Below, piece by piece: positions 42,080-51,358 of a DNA stretch of 64,000 nt. Every line of letters starts with the position of its first letter. The stretch's first letter is position 1. The notes under the pieces were generated by a model. That model was not told the DNA's origin. It made no database searches and was given only the letters and a program-made list of their open reading frames with translations. Source of the DNA: Bosea beijingensis. GTDB taxonomy: Bacteria; Pseudomonadota; Alphaproteobacteria; Rhizobiales; Beijerinckiaceae. The DNA lies in contig NZ_CP132359.1 in the NCBI RefSeq assembly GCF_030758975.1, positions 884,811-948,810 of the forward strand, given 5' to 3'. Made by a program: the position numbers and the translations under genes.

Positions 42080-43012
42080 TCAGCCGAGATCGGGCAGAAC
42101 CGCCTCGATCTCCTTGCGATGCGCCTCGTACTGAGGCGGCAGCTTCAGCGAACGGCCGAGCTCGGCCGCCGGCTCGTCGACCGCAAAGCCCGGAATATCG
42201 GTCGCGATCTCGAACAGAACATGGCCGGGCTCACGGAAATAGACCGAGCGGAAATAGTTCCGGTCGCGCTGTTCCGTGGGGCTGATGCCATGGTTCTGCA
42301 CAAGGCGGCGCACCATCTCCTGCTGGGCGGCGTCATCGGCCGCCCGGAAGGCGATATGGTGGACCGAGCCCGCGCCCTGCCTGGCCGGCAGGAAGCCACC
42401 GGCGACGCGCAGGTCGATCACCCCGCCGATCGCCGTGCCCTTCGCGGCATAGCGGATCAGCGTGTCCTCGCGGCCGATCTCCGTGAAGCCGAAGACGTCG
42501 CTCAGAATGGCGCCGGTCGGCGCGGCCTCGGCCAGCAGCAGGCTGACGCTGTGGAAGCCGCGCAGCGCATGCTCGGCGGGGATGCCGCCCTCGCCCCAGG
42601 CCGGCTCCTTCTCGACGCCCGGCAGGCCGACGAGGGCGAGCCTCATGCCGTCCGGATCGCGGAAGCTCAGCACGGTCTCGCCGAAGCGCTTGGCGGGCGC
42701 CTCATGCGGCACGCCCTGCTCGACGAAGCGATGCGCCCAGAAGCCGATCGAGCCTTCCGGAACCCGGAAGACCGTCTCCTGCGTCTCGCCGACGCCGAGG
42801 CGACCGGGAGCGGCATGCTCCCACGGGAAGAAGGTCAGGATCGAACCGGGCGCGGCATCCGCATCGCCGAAATAGAGGTGATAGGTGCCGGGATCGTCGA
42901 AATTGACCGTCTTCTTGACGAGGCGCAGGCCGAGCACGCGGGCATAGAAATCGAGATTGCGGCGCGCCGGGCCGGAGATGGCGGTAACGTGGTGAAGGCC
43001 GTTGATCTGCAT
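42080..43012 (-). CDS. Ring-cleaving (hydroquinone-type) extradiol dioxygenase, MhqO/LinE-like
   Basis: 310 aa with two vicinal-oxygen-chelate (glyoxalase) halves; GGAGGAG precedes ATG 43012. Likely metal ligands are His in INGLHHVTAI-type strand (residue 7-8 of the first half) and in GSVHHIAFR, with the C-terminal glutamate in GHVLFEIATDIPGF. Family members cleave hydroquinone or chlorinated hydroquinones. Together with the DoxX and hydrolase neighbours it suggests detoxification or use of quinols. Regulation is probably through the palindrome at 43105-43122. Confidence 0.9.
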   Translation of the reverse strand: MQINGLHHVTAISGPARRNLDFYARVLGLRLVKKTVNFDDPGTYHLYFGDADAAPGSILTFFPWEHAAPGRLGVGETQETVFRVPEGSIGFWAHRFVEQGVPHEAPAKRFGETVLSFRDPDGMRLALVGLPGVEKEPAWGEGGIPAEHALRGFHSVSLLLAEAAPTGAILSDVFGFTEIGREDTLIRYAAKGTAIGGVIDLRVAGGFLPARQGAGSVHHIAFRAADDAAQQEMVRRLVQNHGISPTEQRDRNYFRSVYFREPGHVLFEIATDIPGFAVDEPAAELGRSLKLPPQYEAHRKEIEAVLPDLG

Positions 43013-43104
43013 GGCAGCTCCTCCGTGATCTGATCGTGATGGGCGCTCATTCGCCCCGTTGGCCGGAAGATCGGCATGAAGGCGGCCGAGCGCCAGAGGC
43101 ATTT

Positions 43105-43145
43105 CATTGCACTGATGCAATGTATCGAACGCCAATTGACAATTT
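43105..43145. promoter_or_regulatory. LysR-type operator(s) in the divergent dioxygenase/DoxX promoter
   Basis: CATTGCA-CTGA-TGCAATG (43105-43122) is a perfect 7-bp dyad of the ATTGC-N-GCAAT kind bound by LysR regulators. A second AATTGACAATT-like partial dyad follows at 43134-43144 and overlaps a TTGACA box at 43136-43141 that could be the -35 for doxX. A LysR gene lies one gene away. Confidence 0.6.
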
Positions 43146-43212
43146 GATTTGCGGAACAATCTCCCTGACCTTTTGACCCGAGACCAACCGGTCCCGTTTC
43201 AGGAGACTTCCC

Positions 43213-43638
43213 ATGATCGACAATCGCCTCGCTCCTTATGGCGCTCTCGGCCTTCGCGTCTCGCTCGGCCTGATGTTCATCGCCCATGCCTATCTCAAGC
43301 TCGTCATCTTCACGCCGGCCGGCTTCACCGGTTTCCTCGGGCAGGTCGGACTGCCCGGCTTCCTCGCCTGGCCGATCATGCTGGCCGAGCTTCTCGGCGG
43401 CCTCGCCATCCTCATCGGCTTCCACGGCCGCCTCGTCTCGGCTGCGCTGCTGCCGGTCCTGCTCGGCGCTCTCGCGATCCACGCGCCGAATGGCTGGGTC
43501 TTCAATGCGCCGAATGGCGGCTGGGAATATCCCGCCTTCCTGGCCATCACCGCGCTGGCACATGTGCTGATCGGCGACGGTGCGCTCGCCGTCACCGGCT
43601 CGCGCCCGGCCATCAGCGCCAAGCCGGCGCTGGCCTGA
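43213..43638 (+). CDS. DoxX family membrane protein (MhqP-like)
   Basis: 141 aa, AGGAGA upstream of ATG 43213. Four helices: LGLRVSLGLMFIAHAYLKL, FLAWPIMLAELLGGLAILIGF, LVSAALLPVLLGALAIH and FLAITALAHVLIGDGAL. DoxX proteins link to quinones in thiosulfate oxidation or, as MhqP, to quinone stress. Divergent from the dioxygenase gene. Confidence 0.92.
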   Translation: MIDNRLAPYGALGLRVSLGLMFIAHAYLKLVIFTPAGFTGFLGQVGLPGFLAWPIMLAELLGGLAILIGFHGRLVSAALLPVLLGALAIHAPNGWVFNAPNGGWEYPAFLAITALAHVLIGDGALAVTGSRPAISAKPALA

Positions 43639-43685
43639 CGCGAGCCCGCCTTGAAGGGGAGCGTCGCTTGGCCGAGAGTGAGTGG

Positions 43686-44645
43686 ATGAATCAAGCCGCC
43701 AAACCCCTGGCCTGGGACGATTTCCGTCTGATCAAGGCGATCGCCGACAAACGGGCGCTGCCGGCAGCCGCGGCAGCGCTCGGCGTCAACCACTCGACGG
43801 TGTTCCGCCGCCTCGGCCAGATCGAGGAGGCGCTCGGCACCCGCCTGTTCGAGCGCCATCGCAGCGGCTATGTCGCGACGCCGGCCGGCGAGGAGATGAT
43901 CCAGCTCGCCGCCCGCGTCGACGACGACATCACCGCCTTCGCCCGCAAGCTCGCCGGGCAGGAGATCAAGCCGGCCGGCGAGTTGCGCGTCGCCACCAAC
44001 GATTCGCTGCTGGTCGACCTGCTGACCCCGCTTTTCGCGCGCTTCCTGGAGCAGTGCCCGGATATCCGGCTGGATATCCTGATCGGCAACCAGGCGGCCA
44101 ATCTCTCCAAGCGCGATGCCGACGTTGCGATCCGCGCCACCGACAACCCACCGGAAACGCTGATAGGCCGCAAGCCGGCCCGGATCGCCTGGGCGCTCTA
44201 TGGCCGCGCCGTTGATTTTCCCGAAGCCGAGCCACCCTCCCGCGAAAGCCTGTGGGAGCGTAGCTGGGTTTCGCTCGGCGACCAGTTCACCATGCTGAGC
44301 GCGGTGCGCTACCTCGCCCGCCATGTCGCGCCGGAGCGCGTCGTCTATCGACTCAACACCGTGCTCGGCCTCGCCGAGGCGGTCGAGGCCGGCATCGGCG
44401 TCGGCTTCCTGCCCTGCTTCATCGGCGATACGCGCCCCGCCCTCAGGCGATTTGGAAACCCCGATCCCGATCTTGCCGCCGATCTCTGGCTTCTCACCCA
44501 CCCGGACATGCGCCACACGCCGCGGGTCAGGCTCTTCCTCGATTTTCTGGCGGTCGAGCTCGCGGGGTTGAAGCCGCTGGTCGAGGGCGGTCGCCCGATC
44601 GGAAGGAGTGCGGGCCCGGAACGACTCACAGACATCTCCGCCTGA
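43686..44645 (+). CDS. LysR family transcriptional regulator
   Basis: 319 aa. N-terminal winged helix: WDDFRLIKAIADKRALPAAAAALGV then NHSTVFRRLGQIEEALGTRLFERHRSGYVATPAGEEM. The effector domain starts near residue 95 (GELRVATNDSLLVDLLTPLF) and contains VEAGIGVGFLPCFIGD. It starts 47 nt after doxX on the same strand, so it may be cotranscribed with it and act on the palindrome at 43105. The inducer could be a quinone or its product; inferred from neighbours. Confidence 0.92.
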   Translation: MNQAAKPLAWDDFRLIKAIADKRALPAAAAALGVNHSTVFRRLGQIEEALGTRLFERHRSGYVATPAGEEMIQLAARVDDDITAFARKLAGQEIKPAGELRVATNDSLLVDLLTPLFARFLEQCPDIRLDILIGNQAANLSKRDADVAIRATDNPPETLIGRKPARIAWALYGRAVDFPEAEPPSRESLWERSWVSLGDQFTMLSAVRYLARHVAPERVVYRLNTVLGLAEAVEAGIGVGFLPCFIGDTRPALRRFGNPDPDLAADLWLLTHPDMRHTPRVRLFLDFLAVELAGLKPLVEGGRPIGRSAGPERLTDISA

Positions 44646-44709
44646 ACGCCTGCAGCGATGCCCCATCGGGTGATTGCCGCCCGCCCGCCCCACAGGCTAG
44701 GCTGCTGTC

Positions 44710-44880
44710 ATGGAGATCGTCATTCCCCTGATCGTCGGCCTCAGCCTGATCTGGCTGATCGGCCGTGGCGTGCCCTGGAACGCCAAGCTCATGACCGTCG
44801 TGGTCACGCTCGTGATCATCGTCCTGATCGTGCTGGTGGAGCGCGGCGGCTACTGGCCTGAATCCTGGCGCCGGAGCTGA
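44710..44880 (+). CDS. 56-residue membrane protein
   Basis: ATG 44710 to TGA 44880. Two helices: IVIPLIVGLSLIWLIG and LMTVVVTLVIIVLIVLVE with a short polar link, ending RGGYWPESWRRS. Codon bias fits; ribosome site weak. Function unknown. It converges on the SugE-type gene with a 10-nt gap. Confidence 0.6.
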   Translation: MEIVIPLIVGLSLIWLIGRGVPWNAKLMTVVVTLVIIVLIVLVERGGYWPESWRRS

Positions 44881-44890
44881 GCCTCGGCGC

Positions 44891-45208
44891 TTACGCCGAG
44901 ACCAGCTTGAGCCCGACGATGCCGGCGACGATCAAGCCGATACAGGCCAGCCGCAGAGCACCTGCCGGCTCGCCCAGCAGGGCGATGCCGAGGATCGCGG
45001 TGCCGATCGTGCCGATGCCGGTCCAGACCGCGTAGGCCGTGCCGACGGGCAGCGATTTCAAGGCAAGGCCGAGCAACCCGAGGCTGACGATCATGCTGGC
45101 GCCGGTGAACAGCGTCGGGACGAGCCGGGTGAAGCCGTTGGTGTATTTCAGGCCGATCGCCCAGCCGACCTCGAACAGGCCCGCGACGAACAGATAGAGC
45201 CAAGCCAT
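44891..45208 (-). CDS. sugE: SMR family transporter, SugE/Gdx (guanidinium exporter) type
   Basis: 105 aa from ATG 45208 with GGGGAG upstream. The helix 1 glutamate sits in [17 protein letters not shown], with the WAIGLKY pattern of SugE proteins rather than EmrE; helix 3 has [19 protein letters not shown], the Gdx signature. Single-gene SugE proteins are homodimeric exporters of guanidinium. I did not find a guanidine riboswitch upstream. Confidence 0.93.
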   Translation of the reverse strand: MAWLYLFVAGLFEVGWAIGLKYTNGFTRLVPTLFTGASMIVSLGLLGLALKSLPVGTAYAVWTGIGTIGTAILGIALLGEPAGALRLACIGLIVAGIVGLKLVSA

Positions 45209-45415
45209 GCCGGCGCTCCCCGGGGATGTGGCGCGGCGATCCGCGTCCAACAGGTAACCGAGATCATTCCCGGCTCATCGGACCTATGTTGCGGCCTTGG
45301 TACATCAAGGCTACGAATCTGGCGCGCGTGCAAGTTGTACACAGCCGGCACGCATGTTCGCCTTGCTCTTCTGCCGTGAGCGAACCTAGCTGAGCACCAG
45401 GGCAAGGGGCTTAAC

Positions 45416-45895
45416 ATGCTGATAGTTCGCGTTCTTGGCGCAGCCGCCGTAGCTGCGGCATTGGGTGGCTGTGCGACCGTCACACGCGGCACGACGAACC
45501 AGATCACCATCAGCAGCGAACCGGGCGGCGCAGAAGCCCGCTCATCGCTGGGGCATGCCTGCACAGCCACGCCCTGCACCTGGGAAGTCAGCCGCAAATC
45601 CGAGTTCGTCGTCAGCTTCTCGAAAGAGGGCTATGCCGATCTGCAGGTACCCGTCTCCACTCGCATTGCCGGTGCCGGCGCAGCCGGTTTCGCTGGAAAC
45701 ATCCTGATCGGCGGCGTTGTCGGGATGGGCGTCGACGCAGCAACCGGCTCGACACTGGAGCACTATCCCAATCCGGTGCTCGCCAGCCTGGTCCCACTCA
45801 AGAAAGCTGGCCCGCTGGGCCGCGGAAAGCACAAGGCCGCCATCCGCCGCGAGCCCGCCCAGCGCACCGAAGCGGAGGAAGCGCCACAAAGCTGA
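45416..45895 (+). CDS. PEGA-like lipoprotein
   Basis: 159 aa; AAGGGG precedes ATG 45416. The signal peptide ends in lipobox LGGC at residues 16-19. TVTRGTTNQITISSEPGGAEARSS is similar to PEGA-domain proteins, and VVSFSKEGYADLQVPVS continues the small beta domain; a glycine-rich hydrophobic span (AGFAGNILIGGVVGMGVDAATG) follows. Its function is unknown; cell-envelope location is likely. Basic tail rich in Lys/Arg/Glu. Confidence 0.82.
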   Translation: MLIVRVLGAAAVAAALGGCATVTRGTTNQITISSEPGGAEARSSLGHACTATPCTWEVSRKSEFVVSFSKEGYADLQVPVSTRIAGAGAAGFAGNILIGGVVGMGVDAATGSTLEHYPNPVLASLVPLKKAGPLGRGKHKAAIRREPAQRTEAEEAPQS

Positions 45896-45976
45896 GCGCT
45901 TTCGGCTTCAGGCTACGAACAAACACGCGTCCCGTGAAAAGCGGGCGCAAGGCGACGGGGCAGCGTGTGCCGCTAG

Positions 45977-46504
45977 TCAGGCCGCGTCGGGCGCAGGCTG
46001 CAGGGCCTGCTCGAGGATGCGCCGGCATTCGCCGAGCTCCTTCATCACCGCCGTCAGGATGGAGACGTCGTCGAGCCCCTCGGGAACGGGCTGCCGATAC
46101 GGCGCCGTCCGCTCGGCAGCGACCTCAGCGACGCCGCCCGCCCCGGCGGAGGCCTCGCGCTGCTCGGCCGGCGGCGCAGCACCGATCGGCGCGCCACGAC
46201 CGATCGCCTGGACATGGCGCGGCCCCTGCTCCTTGAGGATGCGCTGGAGGCCCTTGATCGTATAGCCTTCGCCATAGAGCAGGCGCCGGATGCCCTTGAG
46301 CAGGGCGACGTCGTCAGGCCGGTAGTAGCGGCGACCGCCACCGCGCTTCAGCGGCTTGATCTGGTTGAAGCGGGTTTCCCAGAAACGCAGCACGTGCTGG
46401 GGTATGTCGAGGTCTTCGGCGACCTCGCTGATGGTCCGGAAGGCATCTGGGCTCTTGGTGTCCAATTCGGCCTCGGTATCGCCGGCGTGGAACTCCAGGT
46501 TCAC
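45977..46504 (-). CDS. MerR family transcriptional regulator
   Basis: 175 aa, GTG start at 46504 overlapping the ihfA stop by 4 nt. The HTH has [41 protein letters not shown], followed by [26 protein letters not shown]. No metal-binding cysteines in the C-terminus, so not a metal sensor. The plsX-fabH-ihfA-merR order is conserved in Rhizobiales. Confidence 0.95.
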   Translation of the reverse strand: MNLEFHAGDTEAELDTKSPDAFRTISEVAEDLDIPQHVLRFWETRFNQIKPLKRGGGRRYYRPDDVALLKGIRRLLYGEGYTIKGLQRILKEQGPRHVQAIGRGAPIGAAPPAEQREASAGAGGVAEVAAERTAPYRQPVPEGLDDVSILTAVMKELGECRRILEQALQPAPDAA

Positions 46505-46815
46505 TCAGTCTCACCCTCACCCGTCTGGCCGTTGATGCGGGCCTTCATCACGTTCGAGGGTTTGAACACCATCACGCGACGCGGCTCGATGGGCACCTCA
46601 ACGCCAGTTTTGGGATTACGCCCGATTCGCTCGCCTTTGTCTCGTACGACGAAAGAACCGAACGAAGAGAGCTTCACGTTCTCGCCGCGTGCGACGGCGT
46701 CGCAGATCTCGTCGAGGACCGCCTCGACGAGCTTCGACGACTCCGTCCGCGACAGGCCGATCTTCTGGTAGACAGCCTCGCACAGGTCCGCGCGAGTGAC
46801 CGTTTGCCCCGCCAT
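46501..46815 (-). CDS. ihfA: Integration host factor subunit alpha
   Basis: 104 aa DNA-bending protein that pairs with Ihf[23 protein letters not shown] starts the dimer helices; [24 protein letters not shown] leads into the beta-arm, and [15 protein letters not shown] carries the family signature including the intercalating proline region. Stop overlaps merR start. Confidence 0.97.
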   Translation of the reverse strand: MAGQTVTRADLCEAVYQKIGLSRTESSKLVEAVLDEICDAVARGENVKLSSFGSFVVRDKGERIGRNPKTGVEVPIEPRRVMVFKPSNVMKARINGQTGEGETE

Positions 46816-47004
46816 TCATATCCTCCAAGGCGTATTGCAGGCGGCGGCTCAAACCACCGGCCCTTCGCCATTACGGACGGCGGACGCTAGGCGCCCCCGC
46901 CGCGCGGGTCAATCCTCAAGCGGGGGCAATATGCCCGCTCAGGCCGGACTTGACCCGAAATGACGATGTTTCATGACAATTTTCGTGAGTTTATTGCCGC
47001 AACG

Positions 47005-47982
47005 TCACCAGCGGATCAAGGCCGAGCCCCAGGTGAAGCCGCCGCCCATCGCCTCGACCAGCACGAGCTGCCCGGGCTTGATGCGGCCATCGGCGTGAGC
47101 CTCCGCCAGAGCCAGCGGGATAGAGGCCGCCGAGGTGTTGCCGTGGCGGTCGACCGTGATCACGACATGGTCGTGGCTGATGCCGAGCTTGTCGGCGGTC
47201 GCATCGATGATGCGGCGGTTCGCCTGGTGCGGCACGAACCAATCGATATCGGTGCCGGTGAGGCCCGTCTGCTCGAAGGTATGGCGCACCGTCTCGGCCA
47301 GATTGTTGACGGCGTGGCGGAAGACCTCCTTGCCCTCCATGCGCAGGAAGCCGACCGTCTTGGTCGAACCGGCGCCGCCATCGACATAGAGCTTGTCCTT
47401 GTAGCGGCCATCCGAGCGGATATGGGTGGTGAGGATGCCGCGATCGGCCAGCGTTCCCTCGCCCGGCGCGGCCTTCAGCACCACGGCGCCGGCGCCGTCG
47501 CCGAACAGCACGCAGGTGGCGCGGTCTTCCCAATCGAGGATGCGCGAGAAGGTCTCGGCGCCGATGACGAGGGCGGCACGGGCGGCGCCCGTGGTCAGGA
47601 ACTTGTCGGCCGTCGCCAAAGCGAAGACGAAGCCGGAGCAGACCGCCTGGACATCGAAGGCCGCGCCGCCGGTGATGCCGAGCGCCGCCTGGATCTGCGT
47701 CGCGGTGGCAGGAAAGGTGTGGTCCGGCGTCGCGGTCGCGACGATGATCAGGTCGATCTCGTCGGGATCGATACCGGCATCGGCAATCGCGGCCTGCGCC
47801 GCCTTGAGACCAACGATGGAGGTCGGCTCGTCGTCGGCAGCGACATGGCGCTGGCGGATGCCGGTGCGCTGGACGATCCACTCGTCGCTGGTATCGACGC
47901 GGGCGGCCAGCTCCGCATTGGTGACGATGCGCGCGGGCAGATAGGAGCCGCAGCCGACGACTTGAGAGCGCAGGATGGACAA
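47005..47982 (-). CDS. fabH: Beta-ketoacyl-ACP synthase III
   Basis: 325 aa; condenses acetyl-CoA with malonyl-ACP to start fatty acid synthesis. The start is TTG 47982 with AAGGA 9 nt upstream. Catalytic triad: Cys in [11 protein letters not shown], His in [12 protein letters not shown] and Asn in [26 protein letters not shown] closes the protein. It follows plsX by 12 nt. Confidence 0.97.
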   Translation of the reverse strand: MSILRSQVVGCGSYLPARIVTNAELAARVDTSDEWIVQRTGIRQRHVAADDEPTSIVGLKAAQAAIADAGIDPDEIDLIIVATATPDHTFPATATQIQAALGITGGAAFDVQAVCSGFVFALATADKFLTTGAARAALVIGAETFSRILDWEDRATCVLFGDGAGAVVLKAAPGEGTLADRGILTTHIRSDGRYKDKLYVDGGAGSTKTVGFLRMEGKEVFRHAVNNLAETVRHTFEQTGLTGTDIDWFVPHQANRRIIDATADKLGISHDHVVITVDRHGNTSAASIPLALAEAHADGRIKPGQLVLVEAMGGGFTWGSALIRW

Positions 47983-47994
47983 GGAGGTTGTTCC

Positions 47995-49053
47995 TTACTC
48001 GGCCTCGGCGGGCTGCGCGGCCGTCAGCTCCGGGCGCGTGCTCGCGGCGACCATTTCGCGAACCTTCGCCATCAGGTCCTCGCGTGCCATTTCATAACCC
48101 AGTTCGGCGGCGCTGGCGAAGCCGATCGCATCCGTGCCGCCATGACTCTTGACGACGATGCCCTCCAGACCGAGGAAGACGCCGCCGTTGGACTTGCGCG
48201 GATCGAGCTTGTCCTTCAGCGCCGCGAAGGCGCCGCGGGCGAAAAGATAGCCGATTTTCGACATCAGCGAACGGCCCATCGCGGCGCGCAGATATTCGGC
48301 GATCTGCTTGGCGGTGCCCTCGGCGGTCTTGAGCGCGATATTGCCGGTGAAGCCCTCGGTGACGACGACGTCGACCGTGCCCTTGCCGAGATCGTCACCC
48401 TCGACGAAGCCGTGATAGGCGAGATGCGGCAGGTTGCTCTCGCGCAGGATGCGCCCGGCTTCTTTGACGGCCTCGACGCCCTTGATCTCCTCGACGCCGA
48501 CATTGAGCAGACCGACGGTCGGGCGGTCGAGATCGAGCACGACGCGGGCCATGGCGGCGCCCATCACCGCGAGATCGACGAGATGGCGGGCGTCCGCGCC
48601 GATGGTGGCGCCGAGATCGAGCACGATGCTCTCGCCGCGCGCCGTCGGCCACAGACCGGCGAGCGCCGGCCGGTCGACCTGCGGCATCGACTTCAGGCAG
48701 AATTTCGACATCGCCATCAGCGCGCCGGTATTGCCAGCGGAGACGGTGACATCCGCCTCCCCGGTCTTGGTCGCGTCGATCGCGCGCCACATCGAGGACT
48801 TGTAGCGGCCATAGCGCAGGGCCTGGCTCGGCTTGTCGTCCATCTTCACCGAGACCTCGGTGTGGTGGAAGGTCGTGACCGCCTTGAGCTTCGGATGCTG
48901 GTCGATCAGCGGCAGCACCTGCTTCTCGTCGCCGAAGATGACGAAGCGGCAATCCGGGCGGCGCTCGAGCATCATGGCGGCGCCGGGAATGACGACGGAG
49001 GGGCCGTGATCCCCGCCCATCGCATCGAGCGCGATTGTAACCGGTCTTGTCAT
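47995..49053 (-). CDS. plsX: Phosphate acyltransferase PlsX
   Basis: 352 aa; converts acyl-ACP to acyl-phosphate for phospholipid synthesis. Begins [19 protein letters not shown], the PlsX signature; [11 protein letters not shown] and [16 protein letters not shown] follow. Heads the plsX-fabH-ihfA-merR operon; no rpmF lies between it and DUF177, unlike E. coli. Confidence 0.97.
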   Translation of the reverse strand: MTRPVTIALDAMGGDHGPSVVIPGAAMMLERRPDCRFVIFGDEKQVLPLIDQHPKLKAVTTFHHTEVSVKMDDKPSQALRYGRYKSSMWRAIDATKTGEADVTVSAGNTGALMAMSKFCLKSMPQVDRPALAGLWPTARGESIVLDLGATIGADARHLVDLAVMGAAMARVVLDLDRPTVGLLNVGVEEIKGVEAVKEAGRILRESNLPHLAYHGFVEGDDLGKGTVDVVVTEGFTGNIALKTAEGTAKQIAEYLRAAMGRSLMSKIGYLFARGAFAALKDKLDPRKSNGGVFLGLEGIVVKSHGGTDAIGFASAAELGYEMAREDLMAKVREMVAASTRPELTAAQPAEAE

Positions 49054-49167
49054 GGAATTCTGGCGTGTCCCGGAAATGGCCGACCTTCGATCCGGGGCGG
49101 CTCAGTGCCGGCCGGACAATAGCGACTTGGGCCAATGCCGCAAGCAACGCAAGAGCCGGAGAGCGCT

Positions 49168-49725
49168 TCAGTCACCGCGTTTCAACTTTGCCAGCGCCGC
49201 GAAAGGCGATTCCGTGCCGGTGTCACTCTCCGACGACTCGAAACTGGCGCCGGGCTTGCGCGGATAAGGATCGAGCGCCAGCGCCAGGAATTCCAGCGTG
49301 ATGCCGCCCAGGTCGATCACGCCGTCGATAATGGGCTCGGGCGGGTCGTCCTCGTTCAGGAGGACTTCGATGTCGATCTCGGCATCGTCCCGGTCATTGC
49401 GCCGTGCGAAGGCCGCAGCCTCCTCCCCGGGGGCGAAGTCGAGCTGCACGGGCACGTCGAGCTGAACCGGAAACGGATCGAGCGTCACGATGCAGGCCTG
49501 GTGGAGGCGGGCCGCGATGCGACCGTCGAGCTTCACGCGCTCGCCGTTGCGCGTCAGGTTGTAGCGCCCTTCCAGCAACTCGATGGAGACGAGGCCGAGC
49601 TGCGCGGCGATGGCGGGCAACTGCTCCGCCTCCGCCCGGACCACGACCTCCGTGCCGCGCGGACGGATCGCCTCGACGCGGATCGGGTGCCTGAGCGGCG
49701 CAGCCGGCAGGTGATCATGCGTCAT
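49168..49725 (-). CDS. DUF177 (YceD-like) protein
   Basis: 185 aa. Family pattern: LDGRIAARLHQACIVTLDPF (Cys of the conserved strand), IDGVIDLGGITLEFLALALDPYPRKPGASFE near the C-terminus. YceD proteins are linked to 23S rRNA precursor stability and lie by plsX/rpmF. It overlaps the chaperone gene upstream by 11 nt. Confidence 0.93.
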   Translation of the reverse strand: MTHDHLPAAPLRHPIRVEAIRPRGTEVVVRAEAEQLPAIAAQLGLVSIELLEGRYNLTRNGERVKLDGRIAARLHQACIVTLDPFPVQLDVPVQLDFAPGEEAAAFARRNDRDDAEIDIEVLLNEDDPPEPIIDGVIDLGGITLEFLALALDPYPRKPGASFESSESDTGTESPFAALAKLKRGD

Positions 49726-50260
49726 GAGCAGCCTCCGGGACCGAGAAGGCCGGGAAAAGGTCTTCCCGGTTCATGATGCCGTCGAGATCGGCCGTGGCGA
49801 GCCGCTCCTGCGCGGCCCGCATATAGGCTGCGAGCGTCGGCGCCGCCTCGGGGGCGCAGGCATTGCGCCCGAGCGCCTCGGCCAGCGCCTCCGGGCCCGG
49901 CGCCGCCAGCGCCGCCTCATAAGCCTGCACGCGGCCATAGAACATCTGGCCGATCTTCTTCATCTTCTTGGGCACGGCGATGTCGCTGACGCCGCCATTG
50001 CGAAAGCCGAGTTCGAGATAGGCGAAGCAGGCATCGATGAATTCCTGGGCCAGTTCGGCGGCCGGCGGTGGCAATTCGCGCAAACGGCGCAGCACCAGGA
50101 AAACATGCAAGGTGAGCGATTCGAAACGGCCCTCGAAGCTGTCGGGAATCCCGCCTTCGATATAAAGAGCCGGCAGGCGCGAGGCCTCTGCGACCCGCGC
50201 GAACAGCGTGTCCATAGGAGAGCGCCGATTGGCGCGCTTGCCGAACAACCCGAAAATCAC
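49715..50260 (-). CDS. Ubiquinol-cytochrome c chaperone (CBP3-like)
   Basis: 181 aa from GTG 50260 (start of VIFGLFGKRANRR); the ATG at 50215 would cut the conserved N-terminus. ESLTLHVFLVLRRLRELPP, FIDACFAYLELGFRNGGVSD and VPKKMKKIGQMFYGRVQAYE identify the family, which assists cytochrome b assembly in the bc1 complex. Divergent from bamE, as in many alphaproteobacteria. Confidence 0.94.
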   Translation of the reverse strand: MIFGLFGKRANRRSPMDTLFARVAEASRLPALYIEGGIPDSFEGRFESLTLHVFLVLRRLRELPPPAAELAQEFIDACFAYLELGFRNGGVSDIAVPKKMKKIGQMFYGRVQAYEAALAAPGPEALAEALGRNACAPEAAPTLAAYMRAAQERLATADLDGIMNREDLFPAFSVPEAAHDA

Positions 50261-50398
50261 TTGTTTACTCCCGCCCGCTCTTGCTCGGGGCGTCCTCGCC
50301 TTGCCAAAGCCATCCTCGGGCGTTACGCCAACCCTTACCCTTTTGACAAGCGGCTTGGGATCGTCCCGGGCCGTGCTCGCCTTTCGGATCGTGCCCGC

Positions 50399-50893
50399 AT
50401 GACCCAGATCACCCGCCGCACGGCTCTGCTCGGAGCCCTCGCGACCACCTCCTTTGCGCTGGCCGGCTGCGGCCCCGATGCCGGCGGCTTCGTGCTGCCG
50501 ACCTCCTCGGGCATCAACGAGGAGTTCAAGCGCGGCTTCGTGATGGACGATACCCTGATCGCGCAGGTCAAGGTCGGCATGGACGTGCAGGCGGTGCTGA
50601 CGACGCTCGGCACGCCCTCGACCACCTCGACGGTCGGCAACCGCACCTTCTACTACATCAGCCAGACGATGCGCCGCCGGTTCCAGTTCCAGGACCCGCA
50701 GACGATCGACCAGCAGGTGCTGGTGATCTATTTCAACAAGGGCTTCAAGGTCGAGCGCATCGCGCATTACGGCCTGCAGGACGGCGTGATCTTCGACTTC
50801 ATCAGCCGGACGACCCCGACGGGTGGCGAGGAACAGAGCTTCCTGCGCAACCTGTTCAGGGGCGTCACCAAGTTCAACCCGCTCGGCTCGTAA
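50399..50893 (+). CDS. bamE: Outer membrane assembly lipoprotein BamE (SmpA/OmlA)
   Basis: 164 aa. Signal MTQITRRTALLGALATTSFALAGC with lipobox LAGC. BamE fold: QVKVGMDVQAVLTTLGTPSTTSTVGNRTFYYIS, then VLVIYFNKGFKVERIAHYGLQDG. Part of the complex inserting beta-barrels such as the FadL-type porin here. The alphaproteobacterial form has an extended C-terminal tail (NLFRGVTKFNPLGS). Confidence 0.95.
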   Translation: MTQITRRTALLGALATTSFALAGCGPDAGGFVLPTSSGINEEFKRGFVMDDTLIAQVKVGMDVQAVLTTLGTPSTTSTVGNRTFYYISQTMRRRFQFQDPQTIDQQVLVIYFNKGFKVERIAHYGLQDGVIFDFISRTTPTGGEEQSFLRNLFRGVTKFNPLGS

Positions 50894-50908
50894 GCGGAGC
50901 GGGAGTTA

Positions 50909-51358
50909 ATGACGCTCGATGCAGGCGAGCTCAAGTGCCTCGCCGACATCGAGCGTTACGGCTGCCATATCATCCATGTACTGGAGAGCGAGGACTACCC
51001 TCGCTTCTCGTATTCCGTGGGCATTCAGCGCTCCTGCAATGTGCCGGAACTGGTCGTGCTTGGGCTTCGGCAGGAACTCTGCCACTCGATCATCAATGAA
51101 TATAACGCTCGTGTTCGAAGCGGAGAGCTCTTCAAGTCCGGAGACGTCGCCGACGGCTTTCTAGAGGGATTTGCCTGTCAGTTTGGCGCAGTCGGGCACA
51201 GCCACTATCGGCAGCATTTTGGCTGGAACCTCTGGCTCAATGACGGCAAACACTTCGACGTTCTACAACTGATTTATCCAGACACGCGCGGTATTTGGCC
51301 TTGGCAAGTCCCCGAGGACGATCCGTTTCGGCTGGCACAACCTCTTCTTGTATCATGA
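50909..51358 (+). CDS. DUF4262 domain protein
   Basis: 149 aa; GGGAG before ATG 50909. Pattern DIERYGCHIIHVLESEDYPRFSYSVGI, PELVVLGLRQELCHSIINEYNARVRSGE, GWNLWLNDGKHFDVLQLIYPDTRGIWPW is that of DUF4262, whose function is unknown. Third codon positions hold more A/T than the neighbours, hinting at recent acquisition. It ends overlapping the convergent EamA gene by 6 nt. Confidence 0.85.
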   Translation: MTLDAGELKCLADIERYGCHIIHVLESEDYPRFSYSVGIQRSCNVPELVVLGLRQELCHSIINEYNARVRSGELFKSGDVADGFLEGFACQFGAVGHSHYRQHFGWNLWLNDGKHFDVLQLIYPDTRGIWPWQVPEDDPFRLAQPLLVS

